In this document: positions 1-8,538 of the stretch, one piece after another | Layout of the letters: every line of letters starts with the position of its first letter | Numbering within the stretch: position 1 is the first letter of the stretch | Source of the DNA: JAIVHC01 sp049975505 | GTDB lineage: Bacteria > Desulfobacterota > Desulfuromonadia > Desulfuromonadales > Desulfuromonadaceae | NCBI GenBank assembly: GCA_049975505.1 | Contig: JBNGCY010000032.1 | Location: 1-25,983 of the forward strand | Reading direction: 5' to 3' | DNA length: 25,983 bases | The notes under the pieces: generated by a model | Databases searched by the model: none | What the model saw: the letters and a program-made list of their open reading frames with translations, nothing else | Told to the model about the DNA's origin: nothing | Position numbers and translations under genes: made by a program

Positions 1-134
1 AACATGCCGGAGAATTGAGGGTTAAGAGTACAGTGGGTAAAGGCTCGACCTTTGAGGTCAGACTCCCGCTGCATGCGCCTGAAGAGGATAAAGGCCCGGA
101 CAACACTTCTGCAAACCCCAGGAAAAGGGGATGA
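1..134 (+). CDS. Sensor histidine kinase, C-terminal fragment (cut by window edge)
   Basis: Only the last 44 or so codons are inside the window, read in the frame that begins at base 3. The translation contains GELRVKSTVGKGSTFEVRLP, which matches the end of a HATPase_c domain (the G-rich beta strand region after the G2 box of histidine kinases). It is followed by a short polar tail ending in PRKRG and a TGA at 132-134. The next gene, a stand-alone Hpt protein, starts 3 bases later, so the two are almost certainly co-transcribed and probably belong to one phosphorelay. Nothing can be said about the sensor domain or start. No receiver domain follows the ATPase domain, so this kinase is not hybrid at its C-terminus. 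Confidence 0.8.
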   Translation, partial: HAGELRVKSTVGKGSTFEVRLPLHAPEEDKGPDNTSANPRKRG

Positions 135-137
135 CGG

Positions 138-794
138 GTGGTTTACATGCAGGATAACCAGGGGATGAAAGGTGAAATATACGCCGATCTGCAGGCGGCA
201 CTTCCCGGCGTGGATGTGCGCGCGGGGATGGCGCGCGTCATGGGCGACCGGGAGCGATATCTGAGTCTGCTGGAAAAATTCAGCACCCGGTTTGCCGGTT
301 TTGCCCAGACGTTGCAGCAGCATCTGGACAACGGCGATATGGAGAAAGCGGTGATTGAGGCCCATTCCCTCAAAGGGATCGCCGCAAGTCTCGGTGCGGC
401 GGATCTTCAGCAGGCTGCCAAAGAGCTGGAGCACCAGCTGCGCCAAAACGAAGAACCGACGGCCAGAAGGCGGGTGGAACAGCAGTTGGATGCGCTGATG
501 CAGGGCCTTAAAGGTCTCGATATCCATAAAACCACATTCCCACCAGTTCCCCCCAGCGATTCCCCCGAAATCGAGGAAGATATCGAGTCGCAGTGGCGTC
601 AAGGGCTGGAGCAACTCCTGTCCCCGCTGCACAAGTTGCAGGTAAGGCGGGTAAAAGTTCAGCTTCAATCCCTGCAGGAACAGATCCGGACCCCGGAACA
701 GCGTAAGCAGTTTGACGCGCTGGAGGCTATGACGCGCGAGTATAAGTTTAAAGAAGCTGCCGCTGCGGTTGAAGATATGCTCCAAGAGTGTTGA
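138..794 (+). CDS. Hpt-domain phosphotransfer protein with a helical C-terminal module
   Basis: A 218-residue soluble protein. Residues about 30-125 form a histidine phosphotransfer (Hpt) four-helix domain; the signature AHSLKGIAASLGA places the phospho-accepting histidine at residue 76. Hpt proteins shuttle phosphate between receiver domains, so this one probably serves the kinases and receivers encoded around it. After a proline-rich linker (residues 134-143), residues about 154-216 form a second helical module. It resembles the tail of the histidine kinase encoded next (a run with YKFKEAAAAVEDML, against YRYPEALDLVHQLQ in the kinase). The GTG start at 138 is preceded by AAAAGGGG with 7 bases spacing. 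ATG at 147 is a possible alternative start and would change only three residues. No membrane segment is seen. Confidence 0.85.
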   Translation: MVYMQDNQGMKGEIYADLQAALPGVDVRAGMARVMGDRERYLSLLEKFSTRFAGFAQTLQQHLDNGDMEKAVIEAHSLKGIAASLGAADLQQAAKELEHQLRQNEEPTARRRVEQQLDALMQGLKGLDIHKTTFPPVPPSDSPEIEEDIESQWRQGLEQLLSPLHKLQVRRVKVQLQSLQEQIRTPEQRKQFDALEAMTREYKFKEAAAAVEDMLQEC

Positions 795-871
795 AGGCAC
801 AGCTAACAGGCGCATCCATTGAGTTTTGCGCCATATAACAATTGATGCTTACACAAAAAGTATCAAAATAG

Positions 872-3640
872 ATGGATAAGCCCATGGGCGTACGCCTGAA
901 GACATTTTTGCTTCTCACTCTGGCAGTGATTATATCCATCATTGCCTATGTGTACTGGTACTCCTATGCGGATAAACAGCGCATGGAGGAGGAGCTGCGC
1001 ACCCTCGCGCAGAACTACACCCACGCCTTTGACGCCGAATTCCAAGCCGTACAGGAGCGCATGCTCCAGCTTGCACTCTTTACCGCGAACGATAACCATG
1101 TGCAGGAACTCATGGCCGCCGCCACCGAAGCAGTTAAGGAAGAGGGGGGCGGCAGGGGTGGCCCCCGTAGCGCCGCTATCCGCGAGCAGCTGTACCGCCA
1201 TCTGCGCTCCGGGATCGAGGAGCTCGCGGATAACTTTGATATTGTCACCCTCCATTTTCATCTGACTCCCGGAGCACTGAGTTTTTTGCGCTTTCATAAT
1301 CCGGAAGAGATGGGAGACCGGCTCGATGATGTGCGCCCCATGGTGGTGGCGGCAGGGCGTAAACATCAGACGGTGAGCGGATTTGAGATCGGACGCTATT
1401 TTGCCGGTGTGCGCGCAGCGGCGCCGATTTTTGCCCCTGCAGATCACAATGGCGAACAGAGATGTGTCGGGGTCGTGGAGTTCGGCACACCGATTGACAG
1501 CCTGCTCGAAGGTCTGCATGCCCATCGCCCCTGGATACATGGTGCCGCCTTCGTGAATGCCTCAACTCTTAAGCGTGATATGCTCCCTCGGACTTATGCC
1601 GCCGCCACTTCAGAGTATTTAACAGTCAGGGCTAACGGTGAACGTTTCCATCTGAGCGCCTCCACTTCGGAAGAACTGAGTGAATTTCTCTCCATCCCGG
1701 AATTTCAGACCGGTCTTTTTCAGGCTAGCCACTTTCGTTTCAGCGCTGCAGAAGGGATATACAACGCCGCCAGCGTACCTCTGCATGATTATGCCTCCCG
1801 GCGCGCGCAGAATAGTCCGGGCGTGGGCAAAGTGGTCATCTGGCAGGACATCAGTGAACGCATAATGCAGCACCGCGAGATCGTCACCAGCCTGATCTGG
1901 TACGGGGTATTTCTTTTTCTGGTGCTCGAGGTGTGTATCTATGTGGCGCTGTATCTGGTGACAACCAAACTCAGGGAGGAACTCGATCATCAGCGCCAGT
2001 TGGAACGCGTCAGCGGTAAGGCGCTGAAGGCGGTGAGCACAATCGGGCACGTGGAACAGCAGCCCCAGATCCAGCTGAACCGTATCCTGCAGGAGCAGCT
2101 TCGCGACGCGGTCGATCAACTCGGGGCGGAAATGGGGATGTTCATCAGTGCCTGTGATACTGCAGGCGAATTCCGCATACTTGCGGTTTCCGATATGGTG
2201 TGGTCCACTTCTCGAGGTGCCGGGCGTTATGTCCAGGCGCGCACCCAGCTGGTACAACAGGGCTACATCCCGTTGCATATGGAGAAGAATATCCTGGTTG
2301 AGGTCATGCAGGCCGGTAGAACCAGGGTGCTGGAGCCTTCTGAATGTACCCGGGATATCATTCCTCTGCTCCCTGAAGGGCATCCGCATATCGGCAACGG
2401 GCTCCTGGTTCCCATCCAGGTGGGGGATACCACTCTGGGGCTTCTGGTGCTGGCAAACCGGGCGTGCGGTTTCGGTACACGTGAGCAGATTGTCGCCAGG
2501 GCTTATGCCGCGGCAGCGGCACTGCTCATGCACTCCGATCTGCGTGAGGTGGAGCGCCTCAGCGCCCTGGAAACCGCGCGCATCAAGGAGGATCTGTTCC
2601 GTAACCTCAACCATGAGTTACGCACTCCCCTTAATGTGATTAACGGCATGTGTCAAAATCTCGCGGGTACCAACCTCGACGCGCTCCAGACTCATCGCCT
2701 CAGGCAGATAAGCGATGCGGCAAAGCGTTTAACCCTTCTGGTCGAAGAAGTGCTGCTTTTCACCGGTCTCGATGGGGATGACAAAGCGAAACTCCATGTC
2801 ACAACATTTCGTCCCCGGGCTCTGGTGCAGAGCGTAATAAAGGAGTTTGCCACCTGCGCGCGTGAGCGCGGCATCGAGCTGAGATGTGAATGTGGCGGAC
2901 AAACGTGCAGGGCTGTCAAAGGGGACAGTGAAAAAATTTCATTGATCCTGCGGCAACTGCTGAGTAATGCGTTAAAATTCAGTCGCGATGCTGAAGTGCT
3001 TGTGAGTATGGAGGAACTCAGCGATTCTGCAGCCGGGGGCGGGAATGGCAGGGAGAGATGCACTCTGCGTTTTGGCGTCACGGATCACGGCATCGGCATA
3101 GCTCCGGAACAACATGAGCTGATTTTCGAACCTTTTTATCAGTGCGACCCTTCGCGCGTGCGCGAATATGAGGGTGCAGGGCTGGGCCTGAGGGTGGCCC
3201 GCAAACTGGGGGCAATTCTGGGGACAGAGATTAAGCTGCACAGCGAAGTTGGGGTGGGGAGCACCTTCTATTTTGATCTGACTCTGGAGTGCGCAGGTAC
3301 AGATCAAAGCGCGGCAGCGCCTGCCCCTGCTTCTTCTCCGGAGACGGATCAGCGCACCTGCGCTATGCAGGCAGGCAATGAACGCGAACTGCAGGAGTTG
3401 CTGTCTGAACTCGAGGAGCCGCTGCTTCATTCGCGCCCGCGCCCGTGTAATGCTCTCGTGACAAGGATTGAAGCCAGAAGCTGGCCGGCATGGCTTGCAC
3501 CTCAGGTGGATAGTGTGTTGCATTGCATGCATAAATACCGCTATCCGGAAGCTCTCGATCTGGTCCATCAGCTCCAGATCAGGCTTGACGCGTATCTGAA
3601 AACTGGCACACACAAAGAACCCTGTAGAATAGAAGATTGA
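872..3640 (+). CDS. Membrane sensor histidine kinase (dCache-like sensor, GAF, HisKA, HATPase)
   Basis: A 922-residue inner-membrane kinase. TM1 lies at about 10-31 and TM2 at about 340-363, enclosing a periplasmic sensor of some 305 residues. The stretch LTPGALSFLRFHNPEEMGDR (131-150), followed by SGFEIGR and VVEFG, looks like the double-Cache type 3 family. A cytoplasmic GAF-like region spans about 395-555. The HisKA H-box FRNLNHELRTPLN has His581; the N-box is LLSNALKF (N699), G1 is DHGIGIAP (738-745) and G2 is GAGLGLRVA (768-776). All catalytic motifs look intact. There is no receiver domain; instead a helical tail at about 838-908 resembles the tail of the Hpt protein upstream. The ATG at 872 lacks a strong ribosome site, and ATG 884 is an alternative. 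A 77-base gap separates it from the Hpt gene, while the next frame follows directly. The ligand is unknown. Confidence 0.88.
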   Translation: MDKPMGVRLKTFLLLTLAVIISIIAYVYWYSYADKQRMEEELRTLAQNYTHAFDAEFQAVQERMLQLALFTANDNHVQELMAAATEAVKEEGGGRGGPRSAAIREQLYRHLRSGIEELADNFDIVTLHFHLTPGALSFLRFHNPEEMGDRLDDVRPMVVAAGRKHQTVSGFEIGRYFAGVRAAAPIFAPADHNGEQRCVGVVEFGTPIDSLLEGLHAHRPWIHGAAFVNASTLKRDMLPRTYAAATSEYLTVRANGERFHLSASTSEELSEFLSIPEFQTGLFQASHFRFSAAEGIYNAASVPLHDYASRRAQNSPGVGKVVIWQDISERIMQHREIVTSLIWYGVFLFLVLEVCIYVALYLVTTKLREELDHQRQLERVSGKALKAVSTIGHVEQQPQIQLNRILQEQLRDAVDQLGAEMGMFISACDTAGEFRILAVSDMVWSTSRGAGRYVQARTQLVQQGYIPLHMEKNILVEVMQAGRTRVLEPSECTRDIIPLLPEGHPHIGNGLLVPIQVGDTTLGLLVLANRACGFGTREQIVARAYAAAAALLMHSDLREVERLSALETARIKEDLFRNLNHELRTPLNVINGMCQNLAGTNLDALQTHRLRQISDAAKRLTLLVEEVLLFTGLDGDDKAKLHVTTFRPRALVQSVIKEFATCARERGIELRCECGGQTCRAVKGDSEKISLILRQLLSNALKFSRDAEVLVSMEELSDSAAGGGNGRERCTLRFGVTDHGIGIAPEQHELIFEPFYQCDPSRVREYEGAGLGLRVARKLGAILGTEIKLHSEVGVGSTFYFDLTLECAGTDQSAAAPAPASSPETDQRTCAMQAGNERELQELLSELEEPLLHSRPRPCNALVTRIEARSWPAWLAPQVDSVLHCMHKYRYPEALDLVHQLQIRLDAYLKTGTHKEPCRIED

Positions 3641-3720
3641 GCCTCTTTATATTCCAGGGCTTCTGGGACGGTTTACACACAAGAATCAGAAACATTCAGG
3701 GGGTAAAAGGATTGTTGGGT

Positions 3721-4899
3721 ATGTGGAGACGGAATAAATCTGAAGCGCGCCGGGAAGAGGTGCAGAACATGACCCCGGAAGATTGTACACAACCAGGGCA
3801 CGGGATTGACACGCCGGATGGAGAAGACGTGCTTATGGGGAAAAAACAGATACTGATTGTCGATGACAATGACTTCAATATCGACACCCTGGTGGCCGCA
3901 CTTGGAGATGACTACGATCTGCGCGTCGCCCTCGACGGCCAGACGGCTCTTGACCTGATTGACCAGAGCGAGCAGCTGCCCGACCTTATCCTTCTGGATA
4001 TCATGATGCCGCGCATGGACGGCTACGAGGTGTGTCGGCGTCTGAAGTCGAGTGAGCGTACCAGCGGGATCAAGATTCTGTTCCTCACCGCCATGGATGA
4101 TGATGAAGACCAGGAAAAGGGTCTGCGCCTCGGAGCGGACGATTACATTGTCAAGCCTTTCAGCCCCTCCATCATCCGCGCGCGCGTGCGCACCCATCTG
4201 AAACTCAAGGAATACCGCGATCATCTGCAGGAGAAAGTGGCGCAGAAAACCGAACAGCTGCGCCACGCCCAGGAGGCGATTATTGCGAGTATGGCGGTAA
4301 TGGCGGAGCGCCGCGATCCCGAGACCGGAGCGCATATCCAGCGCACCAAGGCGTATGTCAAAGCGCTGGCCTACGCCATGGCGCAGGAGATGCCCGATAA
4401 ACTTTCCCGCACCACTATCAGCATGCTGGAACAGGCGGCCCCGCTGCACGACATCGGCAAGGTTGCGGTACCGGATCATGTATTGTTCAAACCCGGCCCT
4501 CTGACCAGAGAAGAGTTCGAGATCATCAAGGATCACACCACCTTCGGGGCCGATATCATCCGTAAGACCGAGATGATAGTTGGGGATAACCCCTTGCTGA
4601 AGATCGCGGAGCAGATTGCGTGCTGTCATCACGAAAAGTGGGATGGGAGCGGCTATCCCAACGGGTTCGCGGAAGAGGATATCCCCATCGCCGCGCGCCT
4701 GATGGCCATTGCGGATGTGTATGATGCCCTTATCAGCGAACGCCCGTATAAAAAAGCATTTTCGCACGCCCAGGCGGTGGATATCATTCTCCATGGTGAC
4801 GAACGCACCCGTCCTGAGGAGTTTGATCCCAGGCTGCTGCGCTGTTTTGAGCGCATTCATCCCCAGTTTGATGAAATAGCCCACGCTTTTGTTGACTGA
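3721..4899 (+). CDS. Response regulator with HD-GYP c-di-GMP phosphodiesterase domain
   Basis: A receiver-output protein expected to break down cyclic di-GMP when phosphorylated. From the chosen ATG, the REC domain covers about 43-160 with the acidic pair in LIVDDND, phospho-acceptor D93 in LLDIMMP, and the KPF lysine. A coiled coil joins it to an HD-GYP domain whose motifs are intact: HDIGKVA (H243, D244), a second His pair in CCHHEKWDGSGYP (H303, H304, GYP 311-313) and IADVYDAL. The frame is open back to a TTG at 3637, overlapping the kinase stop. I prefer ATG 3721, with AAAAGGA 9 bases upstream; ATG 3769 (GGAAGAGG upstream) and ATG 3835 are also possible and leave the domains whole. The stop overlaps the next start (TGATG), suggesting translational coupling. 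The kinase just upstream is its likely partner. Confidence 0.88.
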   Translation: MWRRNKSEARREEVQNMTPEDCTQPGHGIDTPDGEDVLMGKKQILIVDDNDFNIDTLVAALGDDYDLRVALDGQTALDLIDQSEQLPDLILLDIMMPRMDGYEVCRRLKSSERTSGIKILFLTAMDDDEDQEKGLRLGADDYIVKPFSPSIIRARVRTHLKLKEYRDHLQEKVAQKTEQLRHAQEAIIASMAVMAERRDPETGAHIQRTKAYVKALAYAMAQEMPDKLSRTTISMLEQAAPLHDIGKVAVPDHVLFKPGPLTREEFEIIKDHTTFGADIIRKTEMIVGDNPLLKIAEQIACCHHEKWDGSGYPNGFAEEDIPIAARLMAIADVYDALISERPYKKAFSHAQAVDIILHGDERTRPEEFDPRLLRCFERIHPQFDEIAHAFVD

Positions 4900-6251
4900 T
4901 GCAGCACATGGACGAAGCCGATACAATCGCAGCCGATCCAGCAGATTCCCCGCCTACAGTGTTGTGTGTGGATGATGAACGCAGCATCCTGCGTGCATTG
5001 CAGCGCCTTCTTATGGAAGAAGCGTGCGAAGTAGTGAGTGCCCAGAGCGGCGCAGAGGCTCTGGATGTCCTGCATGAAATACCCGATGTGGCCCTGATCA
5101 TTTCCGATCAGCGCATGCCCTCCATGACCGGAGTGGAATTTCTCAGCCAGGCCAAAGAGATAGCGCCGCAGGCTCTGCGTGTGATGCTTACCGGCTATGC
5201 CGACATGGAAGCCACCATGAACGCGGTTAATCAGGGGGAGATCTGGCGCTACCTCACCAAACCATGGGATGACGATGCCCTTATACTTCTGGTGCGCGAT
5301 GCGTTGCAGCGCTACAATCTCGAGCAGGAGAACGCGCGTCTGCGCGCCGAAATTGAGAAGAAAAATGCTGAACTCGCAAGCTGGAATGAGCGCCTCAAAC
5401 AGCGGGTTCTGAGCCAGACCGACCGTATCCGCCAGAAGAGCGAAGAACTCGCGCGCAGTAACAAAAGTCTGCGCCAGAGTTTTGACCAGGTGCTCAACTC
5501 GTTTGTGTGTCTGCTGGAGTTGCGGGATAAAAAACAGCGCAATCATGCGTTCAATACCGCTGCCATCGCTGCGAATATGGCGCAAATCCTCGGATTGGAC
5601 CGTGCCGAACTGAAGGATGTGCGCGCGGCGGCACTGCTCCACAGCATCGGCAAACTCGGAATTGATGAAAAGATTCTGCGCAAACCCGAATCGGCGCTGG
5701 ATGATAAACAGTGGCGCGCGTATCGCCAGTATACAGTTCGTGGCGAAACCGCGCTCAACCCCATAGAAGAACTGCGGCGCGCGGGCATTCTTATCCGCCA
5801 TCTCCTCGAATTCTACGACGGCAGCGGCACTCCGGACGGACTTCAGGGTGAGCAGATCCCCCGCGGCAGCCGCATCATTGCCCTGGCGGAATACCTCGAC
5901 CGCCGTATCAATGAAAGCGGGGCGAGTCTGGGGCTGGTGCTCCAGCAGGTGAAAGACCTCCTTGGCACCCGTTTTGATCCGGCGTTGTACAAGCCGTTGG
6001 CCGAAGCGGCCGGAGGGCATTACAGCGACCAGAAAGCCGTGGTAGAGCATGCACGCCGCTGCGAGCTGGAGCCGCGTGAGCTGGCCGTAGGGATGATGGT
6101 GTTGCGCGATGTCTACAGCGGCACCGGGCTGTTGTTGCTCCAGAAAGGTTCGGTACTCAGCGCCGAAAATATCCGTTCTTTAAAGCACTACTACGCCTCC
6201 GATCCGCCGGAGCGCCCGGTTCAGGTGCTGGTGAAACGGGTTACTGACTAA
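4899..6251 (+). CDS. Response regulator with degenerate HD-GYP-like domain
   Basis: A 450-residue protein with a REC domain (about 19-135; VDDE, phospho-acceptor D70 in IISDQRMP, KPW lysine), a long coiled coil (about 139-195), an HD-GYP-fold region (about 196-370) and a C-terminal beta-rich extension (about 390-448, with LAVGMMVLRDVYSGTGLLLL). The catalytic motifs are broken. The HD pair reads HSIGK (H248, S249 replaces Asp), the usual HHExxDGSGYP reads LLEFYDGSGTPDG so the His ligands and GYP are lost, and the usual GxHxxR segment reads RNHAFNT. It is therefore unlikely to hydrolyse c-di-GMP. A role in binding c-di-GMP, or pairing with the active HD-GYP protein encoded directly upstream, is inferred. 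The start ATG overlaps the preceding stop; ATG 4908 is an alternative. Confidence 0.85.
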   Translation: MQHMDEADTIAADPADSPPTVLCVDDERSILRALQRLLMEEACEVVSAQSGAEALDVLHEIPDVALIISDQRMPSMTGVEFLSQAKEIAPQALRVMLTGYADMEATMNAVNQGEIWRYLTKPWDDDALILLVRDALQRYNLEQENARLRAEIEKKNAELASWNERLKQRVLSQTDRIRQKSEELARSNKSLRQSFDQVLNSFVCLLELRDKKQRNHAFNTAAIAANMAQILGLDRAELKDVRAAALLHSIGKLGIDEKILRKPESALDDKQWRAYRQYTVRGETALNPIEELRRAGILIRHLLEFYDGSGTPDGLQGEQIPRGSRIIALAEYLDRRINESGASLGLVLQQVKDLLGTRFDPALYKPLAEAAGGHYSDQKAVVEHARRCELEPRELAVGMMVLRDVYSGTGLLLLQKGSVLSAENIRSLKHYYASDPPERPVQVLVKRVTD

Positions 6252-6300
6252 GTGGAGGGTGGCAACGTGCCATTTCCTCTTTCCTTAAGGTGATTTTCTT

Positions 6301-7689
6301 ATGCATAACAGCCATTCATTTTTGCGCCAGAAGTTTCGCCAGCTCTCCATCCCCCAGACTCTGGTATTGTACTACTCCCTCGCAATTCTCGCGGGGGCGG
6401 TATTGCTTGCGACTCCGTTTGCCGCCCATGGCGAGCCCCTTTCCTTTCTGGATGCACTCTTTACCGCGACCTCGGCGCAGTGTGTCACCGGCCTCATTGT
6501 AGTGGATACGGGTACAAAACTCACCCTTTTCGGCCAGTTGGTGGTGCTGTTTCTGATCCAGATCGGCGGCCTGGGGATCATGACCTTTTCCGTGTATCTG
6601 TTCATCTATCTGCGCATGGGGGTGAGTACGCGCGGGCGCTGGATCATCAACGAAACCCTGATGCACTCCCCCATCGGCACCTGGCGCGAACTCATCAGGA
6701 GCATTTTTGTATTAACTGTGGTGATAGAAGCCCTCGGTGCGCTCCTGCTCGCATGGGCTCTGGTGCCGCAGCTCGGGCTGTGGGCGGGGATCTACAGCGC
6801 TGTCTTTCACTCCATCTCCGCCTTTTGCAATGCCGGGTTCTCCCTCTTCAGCGACAGTCTGGTGCAGTTCAGCGCCAACAGTCTGGTCAACGCTACCGTC
6901 ATTGCCCTGATCGTGTTAGGGGGCATTGGCTTTCTCGTCCTGCGCGAACTCCTGGACGTGTTGAAGCAGTGGCGCAAACGCCCACGCAAACCGGTAAGGG
7001 TTTCTCTGCACAGCAAAATTGTGTTGATAGCGAGTGCATTTCTGATCGTATACGGAACCCTGATGATTGCGTGGTTGGAGCAGGATAATACCCTTGCGGG
7101 TCTCTCGCTCCTGGAGGGATTCTGGACCTCGCTGTTTCAGTCCGTTACTACGCGCACCGCCGGGTTCAACACCCTTGATCTCGCCCAGTTCCGTGCGCCA
7201 ACGCTGTTTCTCATGATTTTTCTGATGTTTATCGGCGCCTCTCCGGGTTCGGCGGGCGGGGGGATTAAGACCACGAGTATGGCGCTGTTTTTTGCGGTTT
7301 TCTACAGTCGTCTGCGTGGCAGCCGTCATGTCACGTTGTTCCGCCGCACCATTCCCGATGAGGCCATAACCAAGGCGCTGGCGCTGACGATACTTGCTTT
7401 TATTCTCATCGGGATGGCGATATTTTTCCTTATGATTGCGCATACTCCGGACATAGCCCATGAGGGTGCGCGAGAATTTTTGAGCTACACCTTCGAGGCG
7501 TTCTCCGCCTTCAGCACCGTAGGGTTGTCGGTGGGGGCGACGGCAGAACTCAACAGCGCAGGGAAAATGGTGGTTATCGGGCTGATGTTTGTGGGGCGTG
7601 TCGGAATGCTCACCATGGCGTTTGCCATTGCCGGGCGCGTCAGACGTTTTGCCCCCTGCTACGCAGAAGAAAACATAATGATCGGCTGA
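6301..7689 (+). CDS. ktrB: KtrB/TrkH-family potassium transporter, membrane subunit
   Basis: A 462-residue polytopic protein of the SKT (Trk/Ktr/HKT) superfamily, which carries K+ through four pore repeats. The four selectivity-filter segments are visible, each with its glycine: QCVTGLIVVDT (P1), FCNAGFSLFSD (P2), TTRTAGFNTLD (P3) and AFSTVGLSVG (P4). Length and the adjacent single-RCK partner fit KtrB better than the longer TrkH. Characterised KtrAB systems are often Na+-dependent, which fits the Na+ ATPase operon facing it. The ATG at 6301 is preceded by TTAAGGTGA at good spacing. It begins 49 bases after the degenerate HD-GYP gene and ends 15 bases before ktrA, so it may be on one transcript with the signalling genes. 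No c-di-AMP riboswitch-like leader fits in the short gap. Confidence 0.9.
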   Translation: MHNSHSFLRQKFRQLSIPQTLVLYYSLAILAGAVLLATPFAAHGEPLSFLDALFTATSAQCVTGLIVVDTGTKLTLFGQLVVLFLIQIGGLGIMTFSVYLFIYLRMGVSTRGRWIINETLMHSPIGTWRELIRSIFVLTVVIEALGALLLAWALVPQLGLWAGIYSAVFHSISAFCNAGFSLFSDSLVQFSANSLVNATVIALIVLGGIGFLVLRELLDVLKQWRKRPRKPVRVSLHSKIVLIASAFLIVYGTLMIAWLEQDNTLAGLSLLEGFWTSLFQSVTTRTAGFNTLDLAQFRAPTLFLMIFLMFIGASPGSAGGGIKTTSMALFFAVFYSRLRGSRHVTLFRRTIPDEAITKALALTILAFILIGMAIFFLMIAHTPDIAHEGAREFLSYTFEAFSAFSTVGLSVGATAELNSAGKMVVIGLMFVGRVGMLTMAFAIAGRVRRFAPCYAEENIMIG

Positions 7690-7704
7690 TTTCTGGAGGT
7701 AGAA

Positions 7705-8379
7705 GTGAAACATAAAAAGAAATTTGGCGTTATCGGACTGGGGCACTTTGGTTTTCATGTCGCTTCCACCCTGTATGAGGAGGGGCACGAAATAACCGCC
7801 ATTGACCTTAACAAAGACAAGGTGCAGGCCATAAAAGACGTCAGTTCCTTTGCGATTGTGGGGGATGCGGCAAACAAGGAATTTCTTGAGGCGCAAGGGA
7901 TCAAGGATATGGAGGCCGTGGTGGTTTCCACCGGATCGCGCTCCCACCTGTCTACTCTGATCACTCTGTATCTGAAGGAACTTAAGGTGCCACGCATCTT
8001 GGTAAAGGCAATCAGCGAGGATCACGGACGTATCCTCGAACGCATTGGCGCATCGGATGTTATTTATCCCGAAAAGGATATGGCGATCCGCGTGGCACGC
8101 AACATCAGCAGTCCCAATATCCTGGAGTATATACCCCTGGCCGAAGAGTACTCCCTTTCGGAAATGTCGGCAGCGAAGGGGTTGCGCGGCAAAAGCCTCA
8201 GGGAGTTGGATTTGCGGAATAAATTTCAGATTATGGTGATCGCCATCAAGGATGTCCTTACTGACGCGTTTATCCCGAACCCATCCCCGGACTACAAAAT
8301 CAAAGACAGCGATATTCTAATTGTTCTGGGGAAAACCGATGACATTGACGCCGCACTGGACAAGTTGGCGCAGGGGTAG
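7705..8379 (+). CDS. ktrA: KtrA-type RCK regulatory subunit of K+ uptake
   Basis: A 224-residue cytosolic protein with an N-terminal Rossmann RCK_N domain, seen as GVIGLGHFGFHVASTL with the acidic end of beta-2 at ITAIDLNKDK. It binds nucleotides and gates the KtrB pore as a ring. The C-terminal RCK_C (TrkA_C) domain lies at about 135-222 (YSLSEMSAAKGLRGKSLREL to DILIVLGKTDDI). A single RCK unit of this size fits KtrA; TrkA is about twice as long. Translation starts at GTG 7705 with GGAGG six bases upstream. It is the last gene of the + strand block and converges on atpG, with a hairpin-rich 159-base gap between them. Confidence 0.9.
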   Translation: MKHKKKFGVIGLGHFGFHVASTLYEEGHEITAIDLNKDKVQAIKDVSSFAIVGDAANKEFLEAQGIKDMEAVVVSTGSRSHLSTLITLYLKELKVPRILVKAISEDHGRILERIGASDVIYPEKDMAIRVARNISSPNILEYIPLAEEYSLSEMSAAKGLRGKSLRELDLRNKFQIMVIAIKDVLTDAFIPNPSPDYKIKDSDILIVLGKTDDIDAALDKLAQG

Positions 8380-8416
8380 TTTTTCTGTAAGGATTCACCA
8401 CCGCTACCGGTGAGGG

Positions 8417-8513
8417 CTTGTGGTACCCATGGAAAGGGCGTCTGTCGCCATGGACGGCGACAGTCGAACGGCCATGGACGGCGCAAAGTGTCCCTTGGAA
8501 TGGGTGCCACAAG
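8417..8513. repeat. Long imperfect inverted repeat with nested palindromes; probable bidirectional terminator
   Basis: It lies between the convergent ktrA and atpG genes. The outer arms, 8417-8438 and 8492-8513, pair over CTTGTGG(T/C)ACCCAT and AAGGG. Inside, a perfect 8-bp stem (CTGTCGCC/GGCGACAG, 8442-8463) encloses ATGGAC. The 13-bp word GCCATGGACGGCG occurs twice (8447-8459 and 8471-8483). A smaller stem, CACCG/CGGTG, lies at 8399-8412. The structure resembles dispersed palindromic elements of proteobacteria, and its position suggests it ends transcription from both sides. There is no clear T-run, so termination is inferred. I see no gene in 8380-8538. Confidence 0.6.
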
Positions 8514-8538
8514 GCCTTACTGAACAGTTGCGTATCTC

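Noticed and set aside
1619..2614. Long antisense open frame of 331 codons inside the histidine kinase gene
   Set aside because: It mirrors the codon bias of the kinase on the other strand and shows no domain; the same holds for frames opposite the HD-GYP genes, ktrA and the RND gene.
3637..3720. TTG start for the HD-GYP regulator overlapping the kinase stop
   Set aside because: No ribosome site is clear there and the extra 28 residues precede the REC domain without family support; ATG 3721 or later is more likely, though not certain.
4899..6251. Active c-di-GMP phosphodiesterase
   Set aside because: HD reads HS, the His pair is missing and GYP reads GTP, so catalytic metal binding is not expected.
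6252..6300. c-di-AMP (ydaO-type) riboswitch before ktrB
   Set aside because: The gap is only 49 bases, too short for that structure.
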